A stretch of 64,000 nt of DNA from Excoecaria cochinchinensis (Eukaryota; Streptophyta; Magnoliopsida; Malpighiales; Euphorbiaceae). The DNA is taken from positions 12,014,501 to 12,078,500 of the forward strand of contig CANTUQ010000043.1 in the NCBI GenBank assembly GCA_947683425.1, read 5' to 3'. Both the position numbers and the translations under genes were made by a program. Position 1 is the stretch's first letter, and every line of letters begins with the position of its first letter. Shown here in pieces: positions 1 to 12,700 of this stretch. The notes under the pieces are model-generated. The model saw only the letters and a list, made by a program, of their open reading frames with translations. It did no database searches and was not told where the DNA came from.

Positions 1-794
1 CCTAATATTACTAATTCCTCCTTTCCCTTTTCCATTTATTACCTTCATATCCCCTATTTTATTTTATTTTAATTTAATATCCCTAAATCAACTCTATTTA
101 TCCACTCATCCCCCACCCCGATTAATAGTACATTGCCAAAATAAAAAGATGAATAGAAATAGAAACTATACATTTAGATCATGGGGTAGACTTAGACATA
201 TCAAATTCACACTAAATCAGATTAAAAAAATCAGATATATATTACTACCACCTTAACGTTTTAAGAAAATTACACTACCACCTTGACGTTTTAAGAAAAT
301 TACACTCACATTTGTTTAAATATTTTTAGAAAAATTTGTGATTTTTTTAAAGAAATTGAAAATATGCATATTACATTTTTTTAATACGATCATGGCTAGA
401 AAGGTATAAATTAGGCCTGAATAAGGATTGGCTAAAAGGAAGATAAATGAATCATGAGATTAATATAGTTTTAATTAATTTATAATTAATTAGTGATATA
501 GCTACATGGAGACAATTTCTCATGTCAGCCTCATATTGTTATTCGTAAGCTTAGTTACCAATAAATTATGATATTAAAGAAATAATTCTTATATTTTGAG
601 GCATGGTTGTTAAAAAATGTTTTTTAATGTAATGAACTCTTTATTAGTTAAATTTAGAAATTACTCAATTGATTAAATTAATGGAAAATCATAGTAATAT
701 TGCATAAATTAATGAAAAATCATAGTAATATTTAAATATTTTTAAAATTAATGTTTTATACTTAAAAAATATAAATATAGATAATATAAAATTT
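1..794. other. AT-rich intergenic DNA, no gene seen
   Basis: No reading frame with recognisable protein similarity is visible on either strand. The sequence is strongly AT-rich with short A/T runs. The only structure is a short two-copy tandem repeat, listed separately. If the SPH gene to the right once had its signal-peptide exon here, I cannot recognise it. Confidence 0.5.
244..303. repeat. 30-bp tandem repeat, two copies
   Basis: Two adjacent 30-bp units (244-273 and 274-303) begin ACTACCACCTT and differ at a single base. No function is apparent. Confidence 0.8.
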
Positions 795-969
795 ATATAT
801 TAGAAAATTAACATAACCCATGTAACCCAGTCATAAACCAGCCAACCCAATATAAAGAGTTTAAGTTATAACCCGGCTGGATTGGGTTGGGTTCAACCCA
901 TTTAAAATTTTGGATGGATTTGATGAAAAACCGATCATAACCCATCCAACCCATTTTTGAACACCCCTA
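795..969. mobile_element. Right end of a hAT-like non-autonomous element
   Basis: The stretch is full of CCAACCC/GGGTTGG words and ends in TTGAACACCCCTA. That matches the inward-facing ends (TAGGGGTG...CACCCCTA) of the better-defined elements at 2369, 4247 and 17878. I cannot find the matching left end or a target duplication, so it is probably truncated and the left coordinate is approximate. It abuts the SPH coding remnant directly, which suggests that it disrupted that gene. Confidence 0.45.
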
Positions 970-1286
970 GTTCAGATCAGCAACGAATTGGATGAAGGAC
1001 TGGATCTAGCAGTGCATTGCAAGTCTAAAGATGATGATTTTGGTGTTCATTATCTCCATTTCCATGAATCTTTTCAATTCTTTTTTTGGCCTAATTTTTG
1101 GGGCAGTACGTTATACTTTTGTAAAATGACATGGTCAGATGAGTCTCATTGGTTTGATATCTATAATCAAAAAAGAGATGTAGATAAATGTTTCCATGAT
1201 GGTTGTTTTGGAAAATAAAACATACCGGTCCATGTATGAAGAGTTTTCGTGGTACTTATGAAATATGTTATTCATGGAACAAATAA
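970..1286 (+). pseudogene. S-protein homologue (SPH, plant self-incompatibility S1 family), truncated and frameshifted
   Basis: The frame from 970 reads VQISNEL, then LDLAVHCKSKDDD, FGVHYL, PNFWGSTLYFC and SHWFDIY, the core of the SPH / plant self-incompatibility S1 family of small secreted cysteine-rich proteins. After KCFHD near 1197 the match moves to another frame, starting at 1200, with W-x-I-x5-GPC and ending CYSWNK before TAA at 1284-1286. A frameshift therefore separates the two halves. The N-terminal signal peptide that the family needs for secretion is missing: the coding match begins exactly where a hAT-like terminus ends (969). Family members have four conserved cysteines; the pieces are present but split between frames. 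Probably a dead gene. Confidence 0.75.
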
Positions 1287-2368
1287 TCTTCTTTAATTTG
1301 TATATTTGTTTCTTTGAAATAAAATATCAAATTTTTAATTAAATACTTCTCTAAGCGTGCTCTCGAATGGTTTTTCTTCCAAATGGTACTGTAGTGAGGA
1401 ATAATTGTCGACTCAAAGAGCTAATTTATGGATTTTGATGTATTACAAAACATTTGCAGTTATTAAATTGAGCTTATCTTTTGTTTGAGTTGTGCAGGCT
1501 TTAGTTCTCAAGATTCTGATGACTTGAGCTTTATTACAACATAAACATAAAGACATTAGGAAATAAAATTGTAAAATCATCATTGGAATTTTCACATACT
1601 TATTCATATTATTCTCTGCATTCAAATGATTTTAAATTAATATCTTAAGTCAAAATAAAAATTATCTTTTCCTAAAAAAATGTTTTTACAATCAAGATTA
1701 TTTAAAAAGGAAAAGATTTATTAAAGCTGAAATATTTGTCTAAGAAGCATAAATCTGAATATATATTTTTGAGGAGATTTTCCTTTAACTAATAAAAGCA
1801 TAAAATCGAGAGGACATTTTCTCAAATGGATTTTTTTAGAGGGAAATATAAATTAAATGTAGAAATATTTTGAAAAGTTGTTCACACCCAATAGCCTTAT
1901 TTTTGCTAGCTATAAAATGGGTTTTCTTGAGGTGTTTCGATGAGTGAGTTAAAAACGCATTTAATACTTTGAGCTTTATTTTGTTTGTAAGTTTTTCATT
2001 TCTTCGTGTATATTCACGATCACATATTTTCAATATAATTATAATTTCTATTGTAATCATATTAGTAAGGCTATTCAAATTTATGAAATAAATTTGTGAG
2101 GTTAGGTTGCTAGAATATAGGAAAATAAACTAGTAAATGTTTAAGTTCTTTTATTTTGTAAAAATAGCTAAATGTTTTGGTCATTTTACTTGAAAAAAAT
2201 GATCAAATGTTTTTAAGTTTTTCACTTGTAAAGAAAAACTTGGGTAGCTATTTATAACAGGTTTTTTACTCTTACCCGTAAATAGAGTCACATTAAAAAT
2301 AGAAAAACTCTTAAAACGGATTGTTTTAAGAAGAGAATATAAACGGTGGCCGAACCTCTATAAATCGC
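1287..2368. other. AT-rich intergenic DNA, no gene seen
   Basis: Only short open frames without recognisable domains occur. The last 8 bases (2361-2368) are the left target duplication of the element that starts at 2369. Confidence 0.5.
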
Positions 2369-2892
2369 TAGGGGTGAGCAACGGTCAGTTCGGTTCAATA
2401 ACTGAACCGAACCGAAATAACTGAAAATAGATTTATTACGACTTAGACGAACCGAACCGAACCGAAATTATATAATAACCGAATTCAAACCGAACCGATA
2501 TTTTCGGTCGGTTTGGTTCTGTTAACTGATAAAACCTAAATTTCAAAATTATAATTAAAAAAATTATCTAAAAATTATACAAAATTACAAATTATAAAAC
2601 TAAAATAAAAATATTTAAATTAAAAAATGTACATATGTTTAATTTGAGTTCAAACCCCTTAGATTGAATTAAAAATAAAAAAATAAAGTTAATTTTTGCA
2701 AAAAATGAAAAAAATAGCATATATTAATCACTATTCGGTCGGTTCGGTTATTTTTCGATTTTTGCCTTTCAAAACCGAACCGAACCGAAATAACCGAAAT
2801 TAATATATTTTCAAAATCGAAACCGAACCAAATTAAAAAATCAGTCAGTTTGATTCGATTTTTCGGTTTGAACCGAAATTTATTCACCCCTA
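2369..2892. mobile_element. hAT-like non-autonomous element, 524 bp
   Basis: The element begins TAGGGGTGA and ends TCACCCCTA, a perfect 9-bp terminal inverted repeat. It is flanked by TAAATCGC (2361-2368) and TAAATCAC (2893-2900), an 8-bp target duplication with one mismatch. Eight-base duplications and TAGGGGTG-type ends are typical of the hAT superfamily. The subterminal parts are dense in CGGTTCGGTT / AACCGAACCG words in inverted orientation and the centre is AT-rich. No transposase is present, so it would depend on one elsewhere. Confidence 0.75.
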
Positions 2893-2900
2893 TAAATCAC

Positions 2901-3798
2901 GGTGTTAAATTCTCTGTCCCTTACTCTTTTTTTATTTCATGCTCTATAATTTTTATGCTCAAATTGATTATTCTGTATTTTATAGAATAGAGTCAAAAAA
3001 TTATCTTGTGTTCTAAGAACGGATTGAACTTAAATTTTCTAAATTATTTTAGCAAATAAAAATCTGATTTTTACCCACTAAAAGATTCGTCTCAAGTGTC
3101 TAGTTTTTAATGTAATAAGTTCATTAAAAATTAAACAAATTTATTAAAAGTATTTTACATCTTGTGTTTTAATTTATTCCTATTACGAAAAATTATGTAA
3201 TAATTTATTCACCCCATCTAAATCATCTATTTGAGACTCACAATAATGATTTATCTGTTTTAGATACTGGTTGCTTCGATAATAGTGTTGTAGAAAGAAA
3301 CATTACCTTTCTTCTCTAGTTGTGACTCCAATCTTTTCATTCTTCCAAAAATTATAATCTACAAAGCTATTACTTCATAATAAGTTGACGAGTTTAATCA
3401 AGACGTGAGTTTATAAAGACGTGGCAGTGCAAGAATTTATCTAGCACTCGCTTGGAAGTGAAATGAAAGTAAATATAGATCTCTTATTCAAATTTGTTTG
3501 CGAGATTATAGAACCCAATAATGGCAATTGTATGGGTTACGCCCAAAACTAGATGCTAATTGAACCTAATTTCAAGTTGCATAAAAAAAATAATTACAAA
3601 AAAAATAAAAAAATAATAATATTAAAAAAAAAAATCTCCGATGGCCTCATGATCGGATGGCTTGATCACACTGCAAAAGGGAGCTTTCTCCAAATCTGTG
3701 GTAAAAAATTACATATGATTGTTGGGTTGTATTCTTTAATCTTCAAAAAGAGGACAACAAATACACATTAAAGGTTGTGAACATGGGAATTTTCAGTA
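2901..3798. other. Downstream flank and probable 3' UTR of the KONJAC-type gene
   Basis: No protein-coding similarity is seen. The part next to 3799 should contain the 3' UTR and polyadenylation region of the minus-strand gene. I cannot place the cleavage site from sequence alone. Confidence 0.4.
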
Positions 3799-6700
3799 CT
3801 ATAAGATGATTTCTTCATGCTCTCCACCATTAATGATCTTATTAGGAAGAACAATACAGCTAGTCACCACAACTTCATCTTCCACTGTAACAGCTTCTCC
3901 TGCACATGTGGAGAAAAGGAATAAATAAATAAAATCAATAGTTTCAATGGAAGTGCAAATTGGTCCTCAAACTTTTCAATGATGGTCAATTTGCCCCAAT
4001 CAACTTCTTTCAGGTTAAATTAGCAAGTTACTTTCATTTTGCCTCATTTCATCTTCGATAACTTTTTATTTTCACATAATTCTTTTTTACCACAAATTTC
4101 TATTACAATCATATAGCGCTTGCAAAATAAATAAATAAATAAAATGGCAAAAAAATAAAGTTGAAAAAATAAAGTTTTTGGATAAATGAAGTGTTGAGAA
4201 TACTGTGTATTTTTTCCTTTTTAGTGTAGTAAATTAGCTTTAAGGTTAGGAGTGTGCAAAACCCAAACCGATCCGAACAACCCAATTCGAAATTTGCATT
4301 CAGGTATAATTATTTGTGTCGGGTCGGGTGCTGAAATTTGTTGTTTCCAAGTTCAGATCAAGTTAAGACCTTTCTTAACCCGATCCAACCAAAAATACAT
4401 ATATATTGTGATTTTTTTTCCCTATCTTTGTACCCATCACCGCATTACCCATTGTTACTGCCAATCACTTACCATTCTCCTTGGTGGTCTTCCCTCTCTC
4501 TTTGAAAAAAAGCCCTAAATCTCTCTTTCTGCTTCTCACTGGGTCTGTTGTTGGGTTTTTTTTACTTTTTAATTTTGTTGGTTGGACATTGAATCGCTAC
4601 TGCCCATCACTTGCCGTTCTTCATGGTGGTCTTCCCTCTCTCTTTGAAAAAAATCCCTAAATCTCTCTCTCTCTGCTTCTCACTGGTTCTGCTATTGGGT
4701 TTTTTTTCTTTTTAATTTTCTTGGTTGGATTTTGAATTGTTACTGCCGATCACTTGCTGTTCTACATAGTGGTCTTCCCTCTCTTTGAAAAAAATCCCTA
4801 AATCTCTCTCTCTCTCTCTTTGTTGCTCGATGGGTCTGCTATTGGGTTTTTTTCTTTTTAATTTTCTTGGTTGGATTTTGAACTTAGTTATTTGCATTAG
4901 AGACAGGTGTTGGTGGGTGTTAGTTGGGAAGATAGTGTCAGATGTTTATGTGCTTTTGTACAAGATTGCTTGTTAGTGTATGTCTTGATCTTGCTTTAAT
5001 TCGAGTTATATGAGTTGTACCGATCAGACCTCGAAAAATTTCGGATTGATAGGTTTGGGACTCAAAGTTTAGTTAGGATTGGATCGGTTTAGGGAGATGC
5101 TTATAGTTCGCGTCCCAGGTTGTGTCGGGTTTGACCCAAACCCAACCAATGTACACCCTTATTTAGGATTCCTGTGAATATAAGCGGTTGGCTTAGTCTA
5201 CACAACAGCAATGTATTTAGCCCGTAGTGGCTCCGTTATACAGTAAGAAATAATATTAATATCTATTTTAACATGTTAATAGAGCTTGCGATCAATTCTG
5301 GAGAAATTGTTTGCACCCTAAACATCTCAAGACTTCCATCTCTTCCATCAGTGATATTGTCCAGCCAAATACCAATCCCAGTCAAGAACTTGGGGATTCA
5401 ACACAGCAGAAATTGAAAAGTTGAGGAATTTGTTGAATACCCTTGAGCAACCCCCCTCCGCCTCCAAATAAAGGTTCTCTATCTATTGGCTTACATGTGT
5501 GATAAATTCTTTGTGAATTCATGGATTATGGATTCAGGAGCAACTGATTATATGACTCATGGTTCCAACTTGTTTACCACTTATACTCCTTATACTAGCA
5601 ATCAAAAAATTGTTGTTGCTGAGGGAACCACCACCACTGGTATAGGAGATGTTACTATTACTCCCGCTCTTATATTAAAAAATGTCCTCCATGTTCCCAA
5701 ATTATCGACCAACTTTGTGTCTATTAAAAAGCTTACAAAAGACTTACACTGTCATGCTACGTTTACCCTTCATATTGTGAATTTCAGGACCAAGGTTTGG
5801 GGAGGAGGATTGGACATGCTAAAGAAAGGGATGGGCTATAGTATCTAGAAGCAGAAAAATCTCCAAATTCAACTGTCCTAAGGATGATATATGGTTCCAG
5901 CACTTTTGCCCTCAGACATCCTTTATTTTCTATTTTGCAAATAATGTTCCATCTTTATTTAAGGGATTAGATTTTAAATCTTTTCAATGTAATATTTGTG
6001 AGTATGCCAAACACACTCGTGTATCTTTTCCCATTAGTAATAAAAGATGTTTGTTACCTTTTGATTTGGTTCATAGTGATATCTGGGGTCCCTCTTCAGT
6101 TTCAAATATTTCTGGTTCTCGGTGGTTCATTGATGATTGCACTAGAGTCTCCTGGATTTTCTTGTTAAAGGCCAAATCAGATGCGAGTCATTTTTACAAA
6201 TTTCCATATGATGATAAACCAGTTTGGTACCCTTATAAAACGATTCAGTTGTGATAATGAAAAAGATTACTTTAATCAAGTCTTGTCATCTTTTTTCCAA
6301 AAAGAAGGAATTATTCACAAGTCCTCCTGCTTTCACACTCCTCGACAAAATGGGATGACTGAGAGAAAGAACGGTCATCTTCTAGGTTCCACTAGAGCAC
6401 TGTTATTTAATCACAATGTACCAAAACAATATTGGGGGAAGCAGCTCTTACTTCTACTTATTTCACAAATCAGATTCCTTCACAAACTCTAGGATCCAAA
6501 AGTCCAAAGGAATTACTTTCCACCTTCTATCCTGATATTCGCCTTTCAAATGGTCTCACCCCTAGGATTTTTGGTTGTACATCCTTTATCTATGTTCATA
6601 ATCAGGGAAAATTAGATCCTAGAGCCCATTAAATGTGTGCTCATAGGTTACTCATCTACCCAAAAGGGGCTATAAATGTTTTCACCCACCCACCAGAAAG

Positions 6701-9700
6701 GTTTATATTTCAGCTGATGTCACTTTTATTGAGGACACAATATTTCACTCAACCTTATCTTCAGGGGGAGTTCACTAGTATGGTAGATAATGATGTTTTG
6801 TTACTAGATTTGTCACTTCCAATTTCGTGTCCTGCTGTCCCTAGTTTCATCTCCTGTTGTCCTTGTGTCTGCTGTCCCTGCTGTCCTTGTGTCTGTTGTC
6901 CCTGTTGTTCCTGTGTCTATTGTCCCTGTTGTTCCTGTATTTGTTCCTATAACTTTTATCATGTCACCAACTCTAGATCACATAAGATTTGGGAAAGTCT
7001 ATTCAATGAAGGTACAAGAGTCCAATCTTCCTCCATAAAACTCTGAAAAAGAGGTAATTACTTCTCCACCCCTAGAACATTCTCTTCCTAAAACACGAGT
7101 GGTTGATGAGGACTTACCCATAGCTAGGAGAAAGGGAACCCGAGAGTGTACCAAGAGATCCCTATATCCCTTGTCTCATTGTATATCCTTTTGAGGGGTT
7201 TTCTTCATCCCATAAAGGCTTTCTCACTAGTCTGAATGAAATTGCCATTGCAAATACCTTCTCAGGAGCATTGTCTAAGGAAGAATGGTAGGAAGTCATG
7301 AGAGTGGAAATGGAGGCATTAGAGAAGAATGGGACATGGGAGTTAACTAATCTACCATAGTGAAAGAAGGCAGTGGGATGTAAATGCGTGTTCTTGAAAT
7401 TTAGAGCTGATGGGTTTTGGAGCGCTACAAAGCAAGACTGGTAGCTAAGGGGTACACACAAACATATGGAGTGGACGATAAAGAGACCTTTGCACCTGTT
7501 GCTAAGATGAATATTTTAATTGTCTCTGGCAGCAAATTTCAACTGGGAATTATAGCAGTATGATGTGAAGAATGGATTCCTTCATAAGGACTTGAAAGAA
7601 GAAATCTATCAAACCATTCCACCTAGTTTTGGAGGAACTGAAGGGAATAAAGTGTACGTTAAAGAAGGCCTTGTACGGATTAAAACAATATCTCTGTGCT
7701 TGGTTTGGGAGGTTTACCAAAGTGATGTTAGACACTAGGCATAGGCAAAGTCAATGAGATCATACCCTCTTTATTATGCATTCGGCTGCAGGGGGAGTTA
7801 TTGTTTATAGTCTATGTGGATGACATCATTGTTACCAGAAATGATGAAGAGGAGAAGAAAATCTTCCAGGCACGTCTAACCAAGGAATTTGAGATTAAAG
7901 ACTATGGAAGACTGAAGTATTTTCCTGGGATTGAAGTTGTCCATTCTCAGCAATGGATTTTTAAGTCACAATAGAAGTATGTTACAGATCTTCTCAAGGA
8001 AATGGGAATGCTTGGGGGTAAACCAGTTGCTACTCCCAAAGAGACTAATCATAGACTTGGAGAAGCTAGTGAAGATCAACCAATAGACAAGGTGATGTGC
8101 CAAAAACTAGATGCGAAGTTAATTTATCTTGCTCATACCCAAAAAAAGTATGTCAGTGTTATAAGTCAATTTATGCATAACCCAAAAAGAGTTCATCTCC
8201 AAGCTGTCAACTGAGTACTACATTATCTGAAGGCTAATCCGGGGAAGGGAATCTTGTTCAAAAGAAACACCGGCCTGGTTCTTGAAGCCTACACTGATGC
8301 AGATTATGCAGGATCCCCTATAGATCGGAGGACTACATCTAATTACTGTACTTTCAGTGGAGGTAATTTAGTAACCTAGAGGAGTAAAAAACATAACGCT
8401 GCAGCTAGATCAAGTGCCGAAGCTGCGTTGAGATCAATGGCGCAAGGTGTCTCTGAGTTGTTATGGCTGAAAATTATTCTTGAAGATTTGAAGATTAATG
8501 GAGTGAACCAATAAGGCTATACTGTGACAACAAATCAGCTATTAGCATTGCTCATAACCCAATGCAACATGACCAAACTAAACACATCAAGATAGATAGG
8601 CACTTCATCAAGGAGAAACTGGATAGTGGACTGATCTGTACACTGTATGTTTCTTTGGGAGGATAGTTGGCAGATATTTTTACAAATGGGCTGGATAGTG
8701 CTACTTTCCACGGTTTGGTTACCAAGCTTTGATAATACGGTGTATGTTCCCCTTTTTAGTGCAGTTGATTAGCTTTAGGATTCCTGTGATCTTCTTTCCT
8801 AAAGTATTGTGTATATATTCTGTTTTCCTAAAATTTAGGAGAATAGAAGTTTTTGGCTTAGTCTCCATAACTGCAGTGTATTTAGCCCATTAATGGCTCT
8901 GTTATACAGTAAGAAATACAACTAATATTTCTTTTAACATGAAGCAAAATAGCCAAAAATTGAAAGTTGCCTTCTGGTGTGTCTCAGTTAATTTTGGGGC
9001 AAATCAGCAATCACAAAAAATTCAAGGGCCAATTTAAACCTTTATCTGTTGTTTCAACAGCAATGGAGTTTTGCATACAGCCTAGAAAAAGTGAGAATGA
9101 GAGGATATGTACCAAGAATTGTTATTCCAAGCTTTGCATTGTAGTCTCCATCAGCCTGGTCAGTCAAATTTAATTCAATCAGCCAGAATGGCAGAAAATT
9201 TTAATATTAGCAGCTGGACTTCAGCTCATTGTACAGGATTGATAACTCGAAGACTAATTTCTAGAAATCTGGTAGGAATTTAGGGTTTAGACAAAGCTAT
9301 ATATAAATTTCAAATAAGAAAACTAACTTATATAGTTTTGCATTTTAATATTCTTAAAGGCCTAGGCACCAATCATGAACTACAATATCTTATAGCTGAA
9401 CTTGCCTGGATTCTCGACCATCTTCCTATAGATGACTTCCATCCAATAATAGAGTTAATTACAACTGCATTTTCCTGTTAACAGAAAACACAATTAATTT
9501 AATTTTTCATGACACAAATTATAGTCTTAAGAAATCTGTACAAAATTGTTGCTGTACCTGAATTTCAACATCATCTAAGATAATGCAGCTTATAAGCCTC
9601 ACACCTGCTCCCACACGAACATTTGCGGAAATAGAAACATTGGGACCTATCTGTACAAACTAGCACTAATGATGAAAAAAAAAAAAGAGGAAAATAGAAA

Positions 9701-12700
9701 CACATGTATAAAATTATGCAGATTTCACATTATTTTTTAATGAAAAGATAAAAGGGAACTGCTACCAATTGTTCCCCTTGAAGGATTTCTAGCTCCACCC
9801 CACAAATTGTACAGTATTTAACACAATAGTTAAGCAATTTGTGAAATTATGTTTTACTCTCAAGAACAAAAATTTTATGGTCTTCATGAAGGCAATACTG
9901 AGTAACAAAAATGTCAAAGTATTTCCCTCAATAGTGCATCCTTTCCACTCTTTGGTATACCATTTGCCTCCTGGGAGTTAACCATTTTGTTTAGTTTATT
10001 AGACAGGAAACCTGTCGCATCTTTTCAAAACCCATTATCTCTCCTTTAGCAAGGATGAGTGGCACTAGAGGAAAGTTTAACTACCAAATTTTTAGCACTA
10101 TCCATTGGTCTGTTAGAAACATGATTTTAAGCATCCTTAACATCCTATCACACAGAATATGGATGACCACTGATACCTCAATACTTTTTAGCCAACCATT
10201 GTACTTTGATTTAAAATTAATAACGCTAGACTTCATCAGTTGATCCAACCCCTAAGCAATAACAATATGGAAGTTCCAGATCTAAAGTTCATCGATAAAC
10301 CACCTATTTTAGCAACTCCAGAACCAACTGTTTCATTCTGTCTTACAGATTAGAGGGTAATCAGTTTAATGAACAGCAGGAAAACCCAATCAGCAAACAA
10401 TGGGGCCCTGAAATGATAAAACTCTAATATGGAATTTTCTACAGAAGTTCTATTCAGATCAATTCTTGTTCTGCAGGATAAGAAGCCCTTTAGTAGGGGG
10501 TTTGCATTTCTTCTGCACATAAAACAGCCATAGAGCTAGTGAATACAAGTAAAGCCAGGTACCAAAGATGTAATGTCTAGGACATCTTTTAATGGAGCAC
10601 AATTTCATCAGGCGATTATTAGATATCACAAGGGGCGAAAGAAAGTGCAGAGCACAAAACTAGTTTAAAATAATGACATGTTGCCATAGAATCTCACTAT
10701 GCTAATATATGTTGGGAGAAAAGGACCTTTGCTGTCGGATGCACTTTTGCTGAAGGATGAATATAAACATCACCAATGATGGTGGCACTTCCAGTTCCAT
10801 CCCTTCCAGCCAGAAGATGAGGGGAGGCAGATCGATATTGGGAAAGATATAAATCAGAACATTTCAAAGACATCCTGCATATTTAACAAGATTAGATGGG
10901 GCAGATAGCGGTCAATGTTTAAATTCACAAGCCAAAAGAAGAAGAAAACATTATACAGAATACTCTACCCTGGAGTCTTGACTTGTTCCCAGAAATCCAG
11001 GGTCTCATATGTATACAATTGCTTCTTTCCAGCAAGAGGTGACAAAATATCTTGATCTAACCTTACAAAACCCATAGAAAGACTGGTTCTGCAGAGAAAA
11101 ACATGCATAAATAGAAGCTGCAGTTTTTAACATCAACAAATGTATAAATTAGTGAACAGGTTAACCTTGTCATTTGATGGCCCTCATAGCTGGACAGGCG
11201 AAGTAGATTTGCTGCAATTGACAAAGTATGTATTAGCTACTATTCATGATATGGATTCTATTTGTACATCAGAAATATTAATGCTAAATACAAAATTCAT
11301 ATGCTAAGCATCAGTGGAAGACGAGCAATAATTAGCTGACCCATACCTTATTCTCAAGCATATAGCCAGTTTTATCATATGAAAGCATACAATTTCATTT
11401 CAGTGTCAGTGCAACTAAAAGCAAACATGTAATGCCAAAATCATTTTTCTCTTTAACATCCATTTTATTAAGATAATTTCTCAATGTCCCAAATGGTTTG
11501 GCCATAAAGGAAGACAGAAACGAAGGAAAATGAAGAGCCTGTAACAAGCATCAACATATTGCAAGGGGGAAAAAGAAAGAGAGAAAAGCAAAAGAAACAC
11601 AAGAATCAAAGGATATGGTAGATAAATGATATGCCCTAGATCTCATGCACAATACGGATTTTATCCATGTATAAAACATTCTGTTTGAATAATAATAATA
11701 AGGCATTCATACATTCTTTAGTGCTTTTGTATACTAATATTTGCATGCATATGACTTAAATTATAAAATGTAGTTCTTAGCATATGAACACAGTACAAAA
11801 GTAATCATGAAAGGTTCATGATATGAGATACCTATTGTATGTAAATGTATTAATACCTAAATTATCTCTGGTGATAGTATTAACAAAACAGAATATTGTT
11901 AATACGGATAAACTAGCATATGTTATACTTTTTAAATAGTTCAATCAGTAGTACTCATTATCTGTAATCATCATATGAATGATTGTTAGAACAAGTACAT
12001 TGAAGACCTATCATGAAAAACTTTACATGGGTACTTATATTATATCAGTAAAGTATCTCTTTATATCGGTTGTGCAAGTATTCTTAGACTTGATATCACC
12101 AAGGTATCTTAAGGAGCAAGTGTTATACTTTGACTCGTATGCTTTTACTCATCGAAGAAGTATACATAGCTTGAAAATTGGATATAGCATGAATTATTTG
12201 AAGGTAGTTGAGTGACCAATAAGGAATTCACCACTCTGGTTATAGTGGGGAGTTCTATCTCAAGTATTTCTATACATTTTTGTTCAGAAAACCTTGGCCA
12301 AGGTAGAATGCAAGGTGAATGAGATCCACAAGGGCATTTTGGGAATCAAGATAAAAGTATGAGAATACAATAAATTCATGAATGAATTGATACATGTCCA
12401 TATTCAATTCATGAATGAGATTAAAAGAATGGTGAAAAGAGTGATTTCATGGAAACTTGATATGGACAGGTAAAAATGAAAACCACTGAAATTCCTATCA
12501 TTTGGTAGTCAAGATACTTGACTAGAAGTCTCTCATGACATGTACAATAATGTTTGATGAATATCAATTGAGAATTGATAAAATAGTTTAAAAGAGTTTA
12601 AATCTTAAGAGTCTCAGTTCAACTAGGACTCTTAATTACATTTTGTATTGTCAACATGCACAAAGAGCTCAAAGCGTCACACACACATAAGAATTAAGGT

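Larger units (their letters stand above)
4192..5273 (+). repeat. Left LTR of Copia 1, interrupted by a hAT-like element
   Basis: It matches 8727-8939 on both sides of the inserted element at 4247-5161. The uninterrupted right LTR shows what the empty target site looks like. Confidence 0.85.
4192..8939 (+). mobile_element. Copia LTR retrotransposon 1, decayed, inside KONJAC intron 14
   Basis: The left LTR (4192-5273, enlarged by a hAT-like insertion) and right LTR (8727-8939) share long runs such as CAGTAAGAAATA and end in TAACA. The element is flanked by TGAAG at 4187-4191 and 8940-8944, a perfect 5-bp target duplication. A degraded tRNA-Met primer site follows the left LTR (TGTTAATAGAGC, from 5274). 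The order protease, integrase, reverse transcriptase, RNase H is that of Ty1-copia. The LTRs have diverged and all frames are broken, so the insertion is old. It runs antisense to the host gene. Confidence 0.9.

Noticed and set aside
10055..12215. Small plus-strand frames around 10055-10243 and 11979-12215
   Set aside because: The first lies within a KONJAC intron antisense to the gene, the second within a Copia LTR; neither shows recognisable similarity.
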